From Lachnospiraceae bacterium (GTDB taxonomy: Bacteria > Bacillota > Clostridia > Lachnospirales > Lachnospiraceae): a stretch of DNA of 64,000 nucleotides. Position 1 is the first letter of the stretch, and every line of letters starts with the position of its first letter. The DNA lies in contig CAJTAL010000016.1 of the NCBI GenBank assembly GCA_910574285.1, forward strand, positions 23,074 through 87,073, given 5' to 3'. Position numbers and translations under genes: made by a program. Of the stretch, positions 16,496 through 23,968 are shown piece by piece. The notes below the pieces were generated by a model. The model was not told where the DNA came from, made no database searches, and worked only from the letters and a program-made list of their open reading frames with translations.

Positions 16496-16790
16496 GTGAT
16501 AGTTTGCCTGAAACGGCTGTTTTCTGATTCGTCACTGATCTGTTTCTGATAGATTCATAGATTCTTTCTCTAAGAAATGTAAAATATCTTCAAAAAAATA
16601 ATATTAAGAAATTCTCCCTCCTTTGTTCTAAGAACGTAGTCATCTGGGAAAACTATCTTCTGATATTGCTATTATAGTCGATTCAAAAAATTTATGCAAG
16701 TACTTTTTTATTTTATACTTATTTTATCAAACAATTTATTGAACATTCCGGGGAGCCTATGCTATACTACATTAGAAGGAAGTGATGAAT
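16496..16790. promoter_or_regulatory. AT-rich upstream region of mecA
   Basis: No gene is visible. The stretch is very AT-rich from about 16560 on. TTGAAC near 16738 and TATACT near 16762, about 18 bases apart, form a plausible promoter for mecA, whose ribosome site GAAGGA lies at 16775-16780. A second AT-rich block near 16680-16735 may aid transcription. Confidence 0.45.
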
Positions 16791-17525
16791 ATGAAGATTG
16801 AAAAAATAAATGACAATCAGATCCGCTGCACATTGACGCGCGCCGATCTCGCTGCCCGTCATCTTCAATTAAGCGAATTGGCTTATGGAACCGAAAAAGC
16901 AAAATCACTTTTCCGCGATATGATGCAACAAGCAGCATTCGAATTCGGTTTTGAAGCGGAGGACCTCCCTCTGATGATCGAGGCGATCCCGGCTTCTTCC
17001 GATTCCATCGTGCTGATTATAACGAAAGTTGAGGATCCTGAGGAACTCGACACGCGCTTCTCCAAATTCGCGCCATCACCAGGCAGCGACTGGGATTCTA
17101 TGAAGAAGACTCTTCCGAATAAACTGGACGGCGCGGATACATTACTTGATTTACTGGATAAGGTAAAGGAAAAACTCAGCAATTCCGTTGTATCGGATGG
17201 AAAAGAAGATACTCCCGAAGAACCGCAAAAAAATATTCTGCGTCTGTTCTCGTTCCCGACGATGAACAGTGTGCTGAAAGCAGCCTGTCTTCTGGAGCCT
17301 GTGTACTCCGGTTCAAACACCTTGTATAAGGACTGCGAAGAAGATGTCTATATCCTGGCCCTGACACAGTCAGATCTGACGGCCATGGATTTTAACCGCA
17401 TCTGCAATATGCTGTCGGAATACGGTTCCCTGGAACCATCCTCCGGCGCTACGCTTGCGTTCTTAGAAGAGCACTGTGATATGATCCTGTCGGCAGACGC
17501 CATACAGCAGCTTGCAAAAATCTAA
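16791..17525 (+). CDS. mecA: Adaptor protein MecA
   Basis: About 244 residues with the MecA architecture: N-terminal target-binding part MKIEKINDNQIRCTLTRADL, an acidic linker (KEDTPEEPQ), and a C-terminal ClpC-binding domain beginning ILRLFSFPTMNSVLKAACLL and ending near FLEEHCDMILS. MecA hands substrates such as competence or sporulation regulators to the ClpCP protease. Starts at GTG 16782, ATG 16785 and ATG 16791 are possible; the last matches the family's usual MKIEKI start and has GAAGGA ten bases upstream. It converges on the DUF1858 gene across a bidirectional terminator. Confidence 0.9.
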   Translation: MKIEKINDNQIRCTLTRADLAARHLQLSELAYGTEKAKSLFRDMMQQAAFEFGFEAEDLPLMIEAIPASSDSIVLIITKVEDPEELDTRFSKFAPSPGSDWDSMKKTLPNKLDGADTLLDLLDKVKEKLSNSVVSDGKEDTPEEPQKNILRLFSFPTMNSVLKAACLLEPVYSGSNTLYKDCEEDVYILALTQSDLTAMDFNRICNMLSEYGSLEPSSGATLAFLEEHCDMILSADAIQQLAKI

Positions 17526-17546
17526 AAACAGACGCCATATGTGCCT

Positions 17547-17627
17547 GTAAACATGCCGGTCCGGCTTGTTTACTTATGACAAAAAAGGATGCCGTAAAGA
17601 TATACCCCTTACCGCATCCTCTTTTTG
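17547..17627. terminator. Stem-loop plus bidirectional terminator between mecA and DUF1858 gene
   Basis: Two hairpins in tandem. The first has arms GTAAACA (17547-17553) and TGTTTAC (17567-17573) around GCCGG/CCGGC. The second pairs AGGATGCCGTAA (17586-17597) with TTACCGCATCCT (17609-17620) with one mismatch and is flanked by A and T runs, so it can end transcription from both sides. Confidence 0.75.
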
Positions 17628-17645
17628 TCTGCGCCGAACCGCGCA

Positions 17646-17870
17646 TTATGCATTCAATGCCGCATTAACCGTCGCATTAAGTTTCTCTACTAATAAGTCC
17701 GGATCAATTCCATGTCCCATAGCGCCTTCTTCGATAGACTCCATCTGAGAATGCGGACATCCGATACATCCCATCCCCGCCTCCATCAGGACTTCTACGA
17801 CCTGCGGACATTTCTCATAGTACTGCTCCAGCAATTGTCCAAACGTCATGTCTTTTGAAATTTTTGCCAT
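17646..17870 (-). CDS. DUF1858 domain protein with CxxC
   Basis: A 74-residue protein made up of a DUF1858 domain: MTFGQLLEQYYEKCPQVVEV followed by GMGCIGCPHS with a CxxC pair. Members are small hybrid-cluster-protein-associated or ScdA/RIC N-terminal-like domains; a role in iron-sulfur or redox chemistry is likely but unproven. The ATG at 17870 is seven bases after AAAGGAGG. The upstream region holds a Spo0A-box match and clustered DnaA boxes. Confidence 0.85.
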   Translation of the reverse strand: MAKISKDMTFGQLLEQYYEKCPQVVEVLMEAGMGCIGCPHSQMESIEEGAMGHGIDPDLLVEKLNATVNAALNA

Positions 17871-17993
17871 CATAATGCCTCCTTTTCTCTTCAGTGTTTC
17901 CATTATAATCGTTTTTTATCATTGTGTAAACATTTCTATCCAATTTCTTCTAAGTATTTGACGACTCAAATGTCAACCCATTTTTCCTTTTTT

Positions 17994-18152
17994 TTCGACA
18001 AAACTTCATTTTTATTATAACTTCACAAAACATCCGTTCTTTTTCTTTCCCTGAGTAATCCCCCAAATTCGCCACTTTTAATGTGGAAAATGTGGATAAA
18101 ATCTTGAAAACACTTATTTTTCCACCTTTTTCGGCTATTTCATTGTGGAAAA
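17994..18152. promoter_or_regulatory. Cluster of DnaA-box matches with a Spo0A-box match
   Basis: TGTGGAAAA (18082-18090) and TGTGGATAA (18091-18099) lie end to end; the second is the exact complement of the consensus DnaA box TTATCCACA. A third TGTGGAAAA is at 18144-18152 and TTTTCCACC at 18118-18126. TTCGACA (17994-18000), within TTTTTCGACAAAA, is a perfect Spo0A box in reverse. An AT-rich run with repeated ATTACATTTT follows to about 18210. It could be a DnaA-binding regulatory or titration site; it is not next to dnaA. Confidence 0.5.
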
Positions 18153-18304
18153 CTTGGAAAATTACATTTTACAAGTTTTTACATAAAATTACATTTTTGA
18201 ACATTTTGTATAATCCTTCTTATTGGACTGATCTGCCTTAGATCTCGTATTATGCGCATCAAATCCTTTACTGTATCGCGCAAAAATATAGTTCCGCACT
18301 CATT

Positions 18305-18350
18305 TAAAAAAAGATGCTGCATAAGCTTCGGCGCTTTGCAGCATCTTCTT
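18305..18350 (-). terminator. Intrinsic terminator of the NlpC/P60 gene
   Basis: AAGATGCTGC (18311-18320) pairs perfectly with GCAGCATCTT (18338-18347); on the reverse strand the stem is followed by a run of seven U. It lies just downstream of the NlpC/P60 stop. Confidence 0.8.
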
Positions 18351-18361
18351 TCTTTAACCTG

Positions 18362-19228
18362 TTAAATCAACCTCCGTACCGTAACAATACTTGAATAAGT
18401 GGCCGGCAGTATCCCGATTCCTCTTGCGCTGTTGATTGCATTTACGATCTGCCCGTTTCCCATATAGATTCCCACGTGTCCGCTGTAGAGGATAATGTCG
18501 CCCGGTATCGCCTGATCATAGCTGACCGGTGTGCCCACATGCTCCATATCCCACGTGGTACGCGGCAGGCTGACGCCGAAGTGCGCAAACACCGACTGAA
18601 CAAATCCTGAACAATCCGCACCGTTTGTAAGGCTTGTCCCTCCCCACACGTAGGGGTTTCCTATAAACTGACAGGCAAAATCGACAATCGCCTGCCCGCT
18701 GCCCGCTTTTGCCGCTGCCTCTTCCGCCAATCTGGCCTCTTCTTCTTCCTTGGATTCGGCATAAGTAAACACTTCTTCCCCGTTCTCTGCATCAGAATTT
18801 CTCACCATCTCCTGTGCTTTCTGTTCTGCGTTATTTCCTATAATAATATATTCAGAATACACATAGCCAGTGACTTCGCCGGACTGAACCTTGGTCCATT
18901 CACCCACCGGACCAAGGATCTTCGCGGCATAATCGGGATACAACTTGCCCACCCATTCGCTTTCCGTCGTCGGTTCACTCCTGATATAGAGAAACGACTG
19001 GACGTTGGCGAATGCCATATCTAAATACTCACCCTTCTCTGTCGGCACCAGATACTCTTCTACCGCAATCTCCTCTTTCGCATTATAACAATTATTCAAT
19101 ACTTCTTCGATTCCCATCTGCGGCATTACATCGTCGGCCGGATCATCTGCATATGCCGTGGCAGGAAATGCCGTTATAGCTCCTGCCGTAGTAACTAGGA
19201 ACAATCCTTTTTTAAGAATAGAATCCAT
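18362..19228 (-). CDS. Secreted SH3 + NlpC/P60 peptidoglycan hydrolase
   Basis: The 288-residue protein begins with a Sec signal peptide (FLVTTAGAITAFPATAYA, probable cut before DDP). An SH3-like domain (SFLYIRSEPTTESEWVGKLY) and an acidic helical linker follow. The C-terminal NlpC/P60 cysteine peptidase has the catalytic Cys in NGADCSGFVQSVF and His in GHVGIYMG. It should cut D-Glu-meso-DAP bonds in wall peptides, in keeping with the meso-DAP dehydrogenase gene further on. It is monocistronic with its own terminator. Confidence 0.9.
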   Translation of the reverse strand: MDSILKKGLFLVTTAGAITAFPATAYADDPADDVMPQMGIEEVLNNCYNAKEEIAVEEYLVPTEKGEYLDMAFANVQSFLYIRSEPTTESEWVGKLYPDYAAKILGPVGEWTKVQSGEVTGYVYSEYIIIGNNAEQKAQEMVRNSDAENGEEVFTYAESKEEEEARLAEEAAAKAGSGQAIVDFACQFIGNPYVWGGTSLTNGADCSGFVQSVFAHFGVSLPRTTWDMEHVGTPVSYDQAIPGDIILYSGHVGIYMGNGQIVNAINSARGIGILPATYSSIVTVRRLI

Positions 19229-19461
19229 AAACTCCCTCCTTTATGTTTTCTTATCTTTCGTAAATATTACAGAATTGTTACATATGTTACGTTATTATTA
19301 TATCATTCAAACTCCACATGTCAAGCCTGTTTATGCATGAAATATTCGTCATTTTCCATGTATATTCTTCCATATCTATCATTATTTGGAAGTATAATTA
19401 TTACAAATTGTTACATAATTAAATTAAATGTTGACAGATGAAATGTCCTGTTTTATACTGA

Positions 19462-19476
19462 TTATAATAATTATTA
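19462..19476. promoter_or_regulatory. PerR-box-like operator upstream of perR
   Basis: TTATAATAATTATTA matches the PerR/Fur-type consensus TTATAATNATTATAA at 14 of 15 positions counting N. It lies about 160 bases before the regulator gene and next to a TTTATACT -10-like sequence, consistent with autoregulation. Confidence 0.6.
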
Positions 19477-19538
19477 CTATTATTATTCTTTTATTTGCAG
19501 ACTTTTGCTTCAAGTCAATTCCTCACTGCAGACAATAA

Positions 19539-19603
19539 GGCATAAGATTGAGACATAAGATTAGGACATAAGATTGAGGCATAAAATTGAGGCATAAGAT
19601 TGA
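19539..19603. repeat. Five tandem 13 bp repeats in the perR leader
   Basis: Five consecutive units of GGCATAAGATTGA (with G/A variants such as GACATAAGATTAG) fill 19539-19603, 31 bases before the perR start codon. The period is not a multiple of three and no frame is open through it with a ribosome site. It would lie in the 5' untranslated RNA of perR. Confidence 0.85.
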
Positions 19604-19633
19604 AGCGACATTTGATCAGAAAGGAGTATCCGG

Positions 19634-20068
19634 ATGGCAAACTTAAAATACAGCCGGCAGAGAGCCGCAATAAAAGAGTATTTATCCCACACTTACGGAC
19701 ATCCTACAGCCGATACCGTATATCTGCATATCCGGAAAGAATTTCCGAATATCAGTCTTGGTACTGTATACCGTAATCTGAACCTGCTAGCCGATATGGG
19801 AGAAGCCATTAAGATCTCTACTCCCGAAGGCGGGGACCGCTTTGACGGGCGGACCGCCCCCCACTACCACGTCGTATGCAGCAGATGCAGCCGTATCTTC
19901 GATCTGGAGCTGGACGAGCAGCATATACATTCCGTCAATAAACTGGCCAACTGCCATTTCGACGGAACTATCACTTCCCATAGCGCTTTATTCTACGGGA
20001 TTTGCCGGGAATGCGAGTCAGACACTCCGCATAAAACGATTGTCTATAAAACTCAAAATAATGATTGA
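19634..20068 (+). CDS. perR: Fur family peroxide-type regulator (PerR-like)
   Basis: A 144-residue Fur-family protein: winged-helix DNA-binding part GHPTADTVYLHIRKEFPNIS and LGTVYRNLNLLADMGE, a metal site with APHYHVVC and DEQHIHS, and structural zinc pairs CSRC and CREC. The gene directly upstream of a rubrerythrin and PerR-type palindromes before both genes argue for PerR rather than Fur or Zur. It senses peroxide through metal-catalysed histidine oxidation in the family. AAAGGAG precedes the ATG. Confidence 0.87.
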   Translation: MANLKYSRQRAAIKEYLSHTYGHPTADTVYLHIRKEFPNISLGTVYRNLNLLADMGEAIKISTPEGGDRFDGRTAPHYHVVCSRCSRIFDLELDEQHIHSVNKLANCHFDGTITSHSALFYGICRECESDTPHKTIVYKTQNND

Positions 20069-20112
20069 CAACTATTACCAATTATGCTAAATTAATATTA
20101 GTAATCATTACT
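20065..20112 (+). promoter_or_regulatory. Rubrerythrin promoter with PerR-like palindrome
   Basis: TTGACA (20065-20070), a 17 base spacer and TAAATT (20088-20093) make a strong promoter whose -35 box overlaps the perR stop codon. AGTAATCATTACT (20100-20112), a perfect 13 bp palindrome resembling the inner part of a PerR box, covers the predicted transcription start, the position expected for repression. Confidence 0.65.
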
Positions 20113-20157
20113 GATATTGATGAATAAATCATATAATAAGAAAAGGAGAGATTTGCT

Positions 20158-20700
20158 ATGAAAAAATTTGTATGTACAGTTTGTGGTTATGTTCACGAGG
20201 GAGATTCAGCTCCTGAGAAATGCCCGGTATGCGGCGTAGGCGCGGACAAGTTCAAAGAGCAGGCTGGCGAGAGAGAATGGGCCGCAGAGCATGTTGTTGG
20301 AGTTGCTAAGGGCGTTAGCGAAGATATCGTTGCTGACCTTCGCGCTAACTTCGAAGGCGAGTGCTCAGAGGTTGGTATGTATCTTGCAATGGCAAGAGTT
20401 GCCCACAGAGAAGGATATCCGGAGATCGGTTTATACTGGGAGAAAGCTGCTTATGAAGAGGCTGAGCATGCTGCTAAATTCGCAGAGTTACTTGGCGAAG
20501 TTGTAACAGACAGCACTAAGAAGAACCTTGAGATGAGAGTTGACGCTGAGAACGGCGCTACTGCTGGTAAATTTGATCTTGCAAAACGTGCTAAGGCTGC
20601 GAACCTTGATGCGATCCATGATACAGTTCATGAGATGGCAAGAGACGAGGCTAGACATGGAAAAGCTTTCGAGGGTCTGTTGAAGAGATACTTCGGCTAA
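20158..20700 (+). CDS. Rubrerythrin with N-terminal rubredoxin domain (reverse type)
   Basis: A 180-residue protein whose rubredoxin-like FeS4 site comes first ([17 protein letters not shown]), followed by a ferritin-like di-iron domain with [24 protein letters not shown] and [14 protein letters not shown]. This reversed order is known from clostridial peroxide and oxygen reductases. It detoxifies peroxide using NAD(P)H-derived electrons through partners not seen here. Codon use is biased to GCT, GTT and AAG, unlike neighbours, suggesting very high expression. It has its own promoter and terminator. Confidence 0.93.
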   Translation: MKKFVCTVCGYVHEGDSAPEKCPVCGVGADKFKEQAGEREWAAEHVVGVAKGVSEDIVADLRANFEGECSEVGMYLAMARVAHREGYPEIGLYWEKAAYEEAEHAAKFAELLGEVVTDSTKKNLEMRVDAENGATAGKFDLAKRAKAANLDAIHDTVHEMARDEARHGKAFEGLLKRYFG

Positions 20701-20729
20701 GAGGAAACTTGCGTAATATAAGGGTTTTT

Positions 20730-20767
20730 AAGAGGAATGGGTGGACAAGCGCTCATTCCTCTTTTTT
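20730..20767 (+). terminator. Intrinsic terminator of rubrerythrin gene
   Basis: AAGAGGAATG (20730-20739) and CATTCCTCTT (20754-20763) form a perfect 10 bp stem, followed by T6. Confidence 0.85.
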
Positions 20768-20954
20768 GGTTGTTAACACCTTTTTTACATTCTCATGTGT
20801 CATGATTGTAGCATGGAAAATAGCAAAAGTGGATACATATCATTAAAGGTGTCATCAACATTTGTGTCACGGTTAAATAGTTACAATCCCAGTATTTTCA
20901 AAGGTTTTTGATATATATAATTACTCATATCACTTCCTTTCATTTTAATATATA

Positions 20955-20981
20955 TGAAAAAGAGATACCGAAGTACCTCTT
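20955..20981 (-). terminator. Terminator of the toxin-antitoxin transcript
   Basis: AAGAGATA (20960-20967) and TACCTCTT (20974-20981) pair around CCGAAG (a stable tetraloop-type loop on the reverse strand), followed on that strand by a U-rich run. It lies just after the YgiT-type gene's stop codon. Confidence 0.7.
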
Positions 20982-20991
20982 AATCATCAAC

Positions 20992-21219
20992 CTATGCAAC
21001 TTTCGTATAATTGATTACTGAAATCTCCTGCATGAGCTGTTTGGCTGTATTTACTAATTTCTCTAATTGGCGTGCGGTTTCATCTGAATAATACTTTGCG
21101 CCGCATTGCTCACATTCTTCACAGGGGACATTTTTCACAATAATCACACATCCTTTATAATTTACTACATGGGTCGTGGTAGATTCGATTAAATCGTTAC
21201 ATTTACAATACATACACAT
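20992..21219 (-). CDS. YgiT-type zinc-finger antitoxin-like protein
   Basis: A 75-residue protein with two CxxC-type pairs (MYCKC and EECEQCGAKYYS) and the YgiT/MqsA N-terminal zinc-domain pattern, followed by a short helix ending near ISVINYTKVA. No C-terminal HTH is present, so it is shorter than E. coli MqsA. It starts directly after the stop of the DUF4258 gene with AAGGAGG nine bases before its ATG, a typical toxin-first pair. It probably neutralises that neighbour. Confidence 0.8.
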   Translation of the reverse strand: MCMYCKCNDLIESTTTHVVNYKGCVIIVKNVPCEECEQCGAKYYSDETARQLEKLVNTAKQLMQEISVINYTKVA

Positions 21220-21531
21220 CTATTTCTTCCTCCTTGTCTTTAAATCTTCCATAAACTTTATAGTATTTGGATAATATGCTGTTATGATATGAAGAACTTC
21301 ATCATCATAGCCAACAACGGTGTGCAATACTTTATGATGAATAACATATCCAAATATCAAACAACTTGGATGTGGAAAATCATCAGGATAATCTTCTATG
21401 ATTTCACCAGACATAATACAGTTACCGACATCATCTATGCTAATATCTCTTTCCTGCATACGTTCAAGGCAATGAGTAGACCATTTTATTTTTGCTGTAC
21501 GGTATAGGTTCTGAACAATTTCTATATTCAT
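21220..21531 (-). CDS. DUF4258 domain protein, probable toxin
   Basis: About 103 residues from the ATG at 21531, which has GGAGACGCAAC upstream; an open frame extends further but overlaps the preceding gene. The pattern KWSTHCLERMQERDISIDDV, YPDDFPHPSCLIFGYV and GYDDEVLHIITAYYPN is that of DUF4258, a RelE/MqsR-fold-like family often paired with YgiT zinc proteins. An mRNA-cleaving activity is inferred from the family context. It is followed directly by the antitoxin-like gene. Confidence 0.8.
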   Translation of the reverse strand: MNIEIVQNLYRTAKIKWSTHCLERMQERDISIDDVGNCIMSGEIIEDYPDDFPHPSCLIFGYVIHHKVLHTVVGYDDEVLHIITAYYPNTIKFMEDLKTRRKK

Positions 21532-21544
21532 GTTGCGTCTCCTT

Positions 21545-21739
21545 TTATTGGGAATTGTCGAAAGTTCCTTTTTGCGCATTACGGTTTTTTGCCGCTAATC
21601 GGAATGCTTTTTCCATTGCAGGCGTAAGTTCGGGAGAATCCTCATCGAATACAATTTCTCTCTTTGTCGCTTCTTCTATCTGCTTGATTTGATCTTCTGT
21701 TGGTTTTTGTTTTCTATCCAAGGTAACTGTCCTTATCAT
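21545..21739 (-). CDS. Small acidic protein, possible antitoxin
   Basis: A 64-residue protein beginning MIRTVTLDRKQKPTEDQIKQ and containing ELTPAMEKAFRLAAKNRN. The alternation of a short beta strand and helix resembles ribbon-helix-helix type antitoxins, but no family can be named with certainty. Its ATG overlaps the stop of the frameshifted HEPN gene (ATGA), and it ends 13 bases before the DUF4258 start, so it is part of the same operon. It could be a third component or an antitoxin left from another pair. Confidence 0.6.
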   Translation of the reverse strand: MIRTVTLDRKQKPTEDQIKQIEEATKREIVFDEDSPELTPAMEKAFRLAAKNRNAQKGTFDNSQ

Positions 21740-22178
21740 AGTAAATGTTCCTCGTTTTTGTCTTGCTTTGCTCCTTCCAGATATTTTGTGGCTAAAGTTA
21801 GAAGCTGTTCTGCTGTTTGTATCTGTTGTGCTGTGATTTCTTTCGAAGCTATATAAAATGTATCATAATCGCTTGCATGGCGGATTTCTTCTGCTGTTAT
21901 AATCTTTCTGCCAAGTTCTTTAGGGAAAATTTCTGTGTGGATATATTCTTATTAAAATAACCGATTGTATCTTTGTGTCGTTTAAAAGAAATTCCTTCTT
22001 TTGCAAGAACGGCACAAATCGAATGAAAGATACTATAATAGGCTCTGTTATTTGCGGCGCGGAGTTGTTCAGATTCATAGGTCAGCTTTGCGGTATCTAA
22101 ATCTTCTTTGGCAGTCTGTAAACGATATCTTGCTATATCCATTTGAGTGCCGATATCAATTGAATCAGGCTGTTTCAT
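21736..22178 (-). pseudogene. HEPN domain toxin gene, frameshifted
   Basis: The 5' frame reads IARYRLQTAKEDLDTAKLTY and AANNRAYYSIFHSICAVLAK, an HEPN domain with an R-x6-H element, up to GYFNKN near 21955. There the frame shifts by one base: the opened frame stops at 21897, while the natural continuation YIHTEIFPKELGRKIITAEE and YDTFYIASKEITAQQIQTAE is open in the next frame to a TGA at 21736. One base appears to be missing in AATAAGAATATATCC. The partner MNT gene overlaps upstream. It encodes either a truncated protein or a dead toxin. Confidence 0.8.
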
Positions 22179-22506
22179 ATAGCGTTACCCCCTCTTTGTG
22201 AACATTTCTATAAAATGGATAGGCAGAAACCCAATATTGGAAATGCTCTATATTCTTTACTATTGGCATAATCCAGATATCATGTTCTACATTATATTGA
22301 AATCCGAGTTCTGATAGAGAATCCAAATAAGAATCTAGCTTTTCATCTGGTAAATCTACTAGAATCATGATATCTATATCAGAATCTTTTGTATAATCCC
22401 CACGCGCATAAGAACCATAGAGAATCACACTTTTTAAATGTGAACCATATATCTTCCGTACTTCCGTCAAATATTGAAGTAATAGTGATTGGACTTTTTG
22501 TGGCAT
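22165..22506 (-). CDS. MNT-type minimal nucleotidyltransferase (antitoxin)
   Basis: A 113-residue protein with the nucleotidyltransferase core VILYGSYARGDYTKDSDIDI (GS...RG...SDID, metal-binding Asp pair) and a later EHDIWIMPIV holding the third acid. MNT proteins inactivate HEPN RNases, in studied pairs by AMPylating the toxin. It overlaps the HEPN gene by 14 bases. TTAAGGAGG lies before the ATG. It appears intact although its HEPN partner is broken. Confidence 0.87.
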   Translation of the reverse strand: MPQKVQSLLLQYLTEVRKIYGSHLKSVILYGSYARGDYTKDSDIDIMILVDLPDEKLDSYLDSLSELGFQYNVEHDIWIMPIVKNIEHFQYWVSAYPFYRNVHKEGVTLYETA

Positions 22507-22526
22507 GAGTTTCCTCCTTAAATATT

Positions 22527-23184
22527 CTATGATTGATATAGCTTGTCTATTTGCTCTAAAACTTCATCCGTTATCGGTACACCATGTTTTTTTGCAACTG
22601 CTTCAATAACCTTTTTTAATCGTACTTTTTATTTTTGGTATAACTACTGTAATCTATTATGTTCATTGCATGGTCATATGTTACATAAATGCCTTTGCCT
22701 GTTAGCTTGCTGACATAATACTCCAATACATAACGTTCTATCTCTGGTGTCACCAGATATTGTAATTCTCTGCCTTTTAAGCCAAACTTACTAACAAGCG
22801 TATTGAGTTTGCTTTTTTTAACTTGTACTTCGATTCTAAGAAAATTATAATCTGTATCAGGGTCACATTCAAGCTGTCTTTTTCTAATTCCGTTTGCTTA
22901 TGGTAAATATTGATATTAATATGTGGGTCTTGGTAACCGCTAAACATATTAGCTGTATTTATGGATAAGGAAATAATATAATAATGTGTAAAGTCGTTAT
23001 CTTCTTGTACTTCTGTCTTAACTTCTTTACGTTTAAATTTGTATAAACGAATTGCGGCAAAACCTTTGTCGGAGTAAGTTGTAGTAAACCAATAGTAACG
23101 ATAGTATCTTAGTTTTAAAGAACGAATGATTTCATTAAATGTGTCTCTTGAAATCATTTTTGATAATTCAAATGTATGTACCAT
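22527..23184 (-). pseudogene. Frameshifted replication-initiator-like gene
   Basis: The first frame (from 23184) reads MVHTFELSKMISRDTFNEII and KGFAAIRLYKFKRKEV. After YHKQTELEK (about 22885) the coding signal moves frame: QLECDPDTDYNFLRIEVQ, KLNTLVSKFGLKGRELQYLV, then IYVTYDHAMNIIDYSSYTKN. Near 22640 it shifts again into KKVIEAVAKKHGVPITDEVL, ending at 22527. The RIEVQ-K-K-LN pattern and layout recall gene II/X-type rolling-circle replication initiators of phages and plasmids; this is an inference. At least two one-base shifts disable it. It lies in front of the MNT/HEPN genes. Confidence 0.55.
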
Positions 23185-23968
23185 TTTCTTTTCCTCCGTA
23201 AGAGTATAGAATAATCATACCACATATGACTAAATAAAGCACGTATTATCCTGACTAGATGTCTATTGAAACCAACCGTATCTTAAGTGGTCTGACGACC
23301 AGTAAACCCAGTATTTATAAGGCTTTCAGGACATGCACCCCCCCCCTCTACACCCCTGCTCTACTGCCTAACGGCATATCTATAGTATATCCTGCCTGAT
23401 AAGACTTATTGTGCTAGATTTACTATGTTATGTCTTACATGTATAGGTGTGGTGGCTGTATATCTTTTAAAGTCATTGCAGGCTGTTGTAATCTGGAATC
23501 TACTCTATCTGGCATGAAATAGGAACAAGAACAATGAGACTTTTTATATCGGTTGTATCTGGATACTACTGAAATCCAGATGTCGATTAAACGGACATCC
23601 GAACTATTATGGAAAATAACAATGCTAATAACAATTGTACGATAATAGACAAAATAGCAGGAGTACGTCACGGACTGCTTTATCTGAATGATCCTATCAG
23701 GTATAATGGCACTGGGCACTTTTGGTGTAGAAAGAGTAGGTGATAGTATGGTAAATGAAAATACAATCATTAAACAAACTATTGAAGCAGAGAATAAAAT
23801 AAATGAATCAACCACTGTTTGCGCTTTGTTTTCTTCTTCCAAAGGAAATAGTTTTTTGCTTTAGTGTTAATATGAGTGTTAAAAGTTATGACTATATGTC
23901 TGTCGAAACTGTTCGTAAAATGGCATAAAAAAAGAACGGTACAAACCGCTCCAACCCTTGCTATTACG
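23185..23968. other. Intergenic part of the decayed island, no confident gene
   Basis: No convincing gene was found. A forward frame at 23706-23864 (MALGTFGVERVGDS, then ENTIIKQTIEAENKIN) is open for 52 codons but lacks a ribosome site; a reverse 135-codon frame (23435-23842) across it looks non-coding. Around 23310 CCCAGTATTTATAAGGCTTTC resembles CCCAGTATTTTCAAAGGTTTTT near 20890, which might mark attachment-site-like sequences at the island ends. Confidence 0.4.

Noticed and set aside
17904..18300. Chromosomal replication origin oriC
   Set aside because: The DnaA boxes are suggestive, but dnaA, dnaN, rpmH and gyrase genes are absent and gene directions do not switch here; kept only as a DnaA-box cluster.
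19539..19603. Possible CRISPR or iteron plasmid origin
   Set aside because: Units of 13 bp without spacers and no rep gene close by; a leader repeat is the simpler reading.
23435..23842. 135-codon reverse frame in the island
   Set aside because: No ribosome site, no family pattern, and the opposite strand is equally open.
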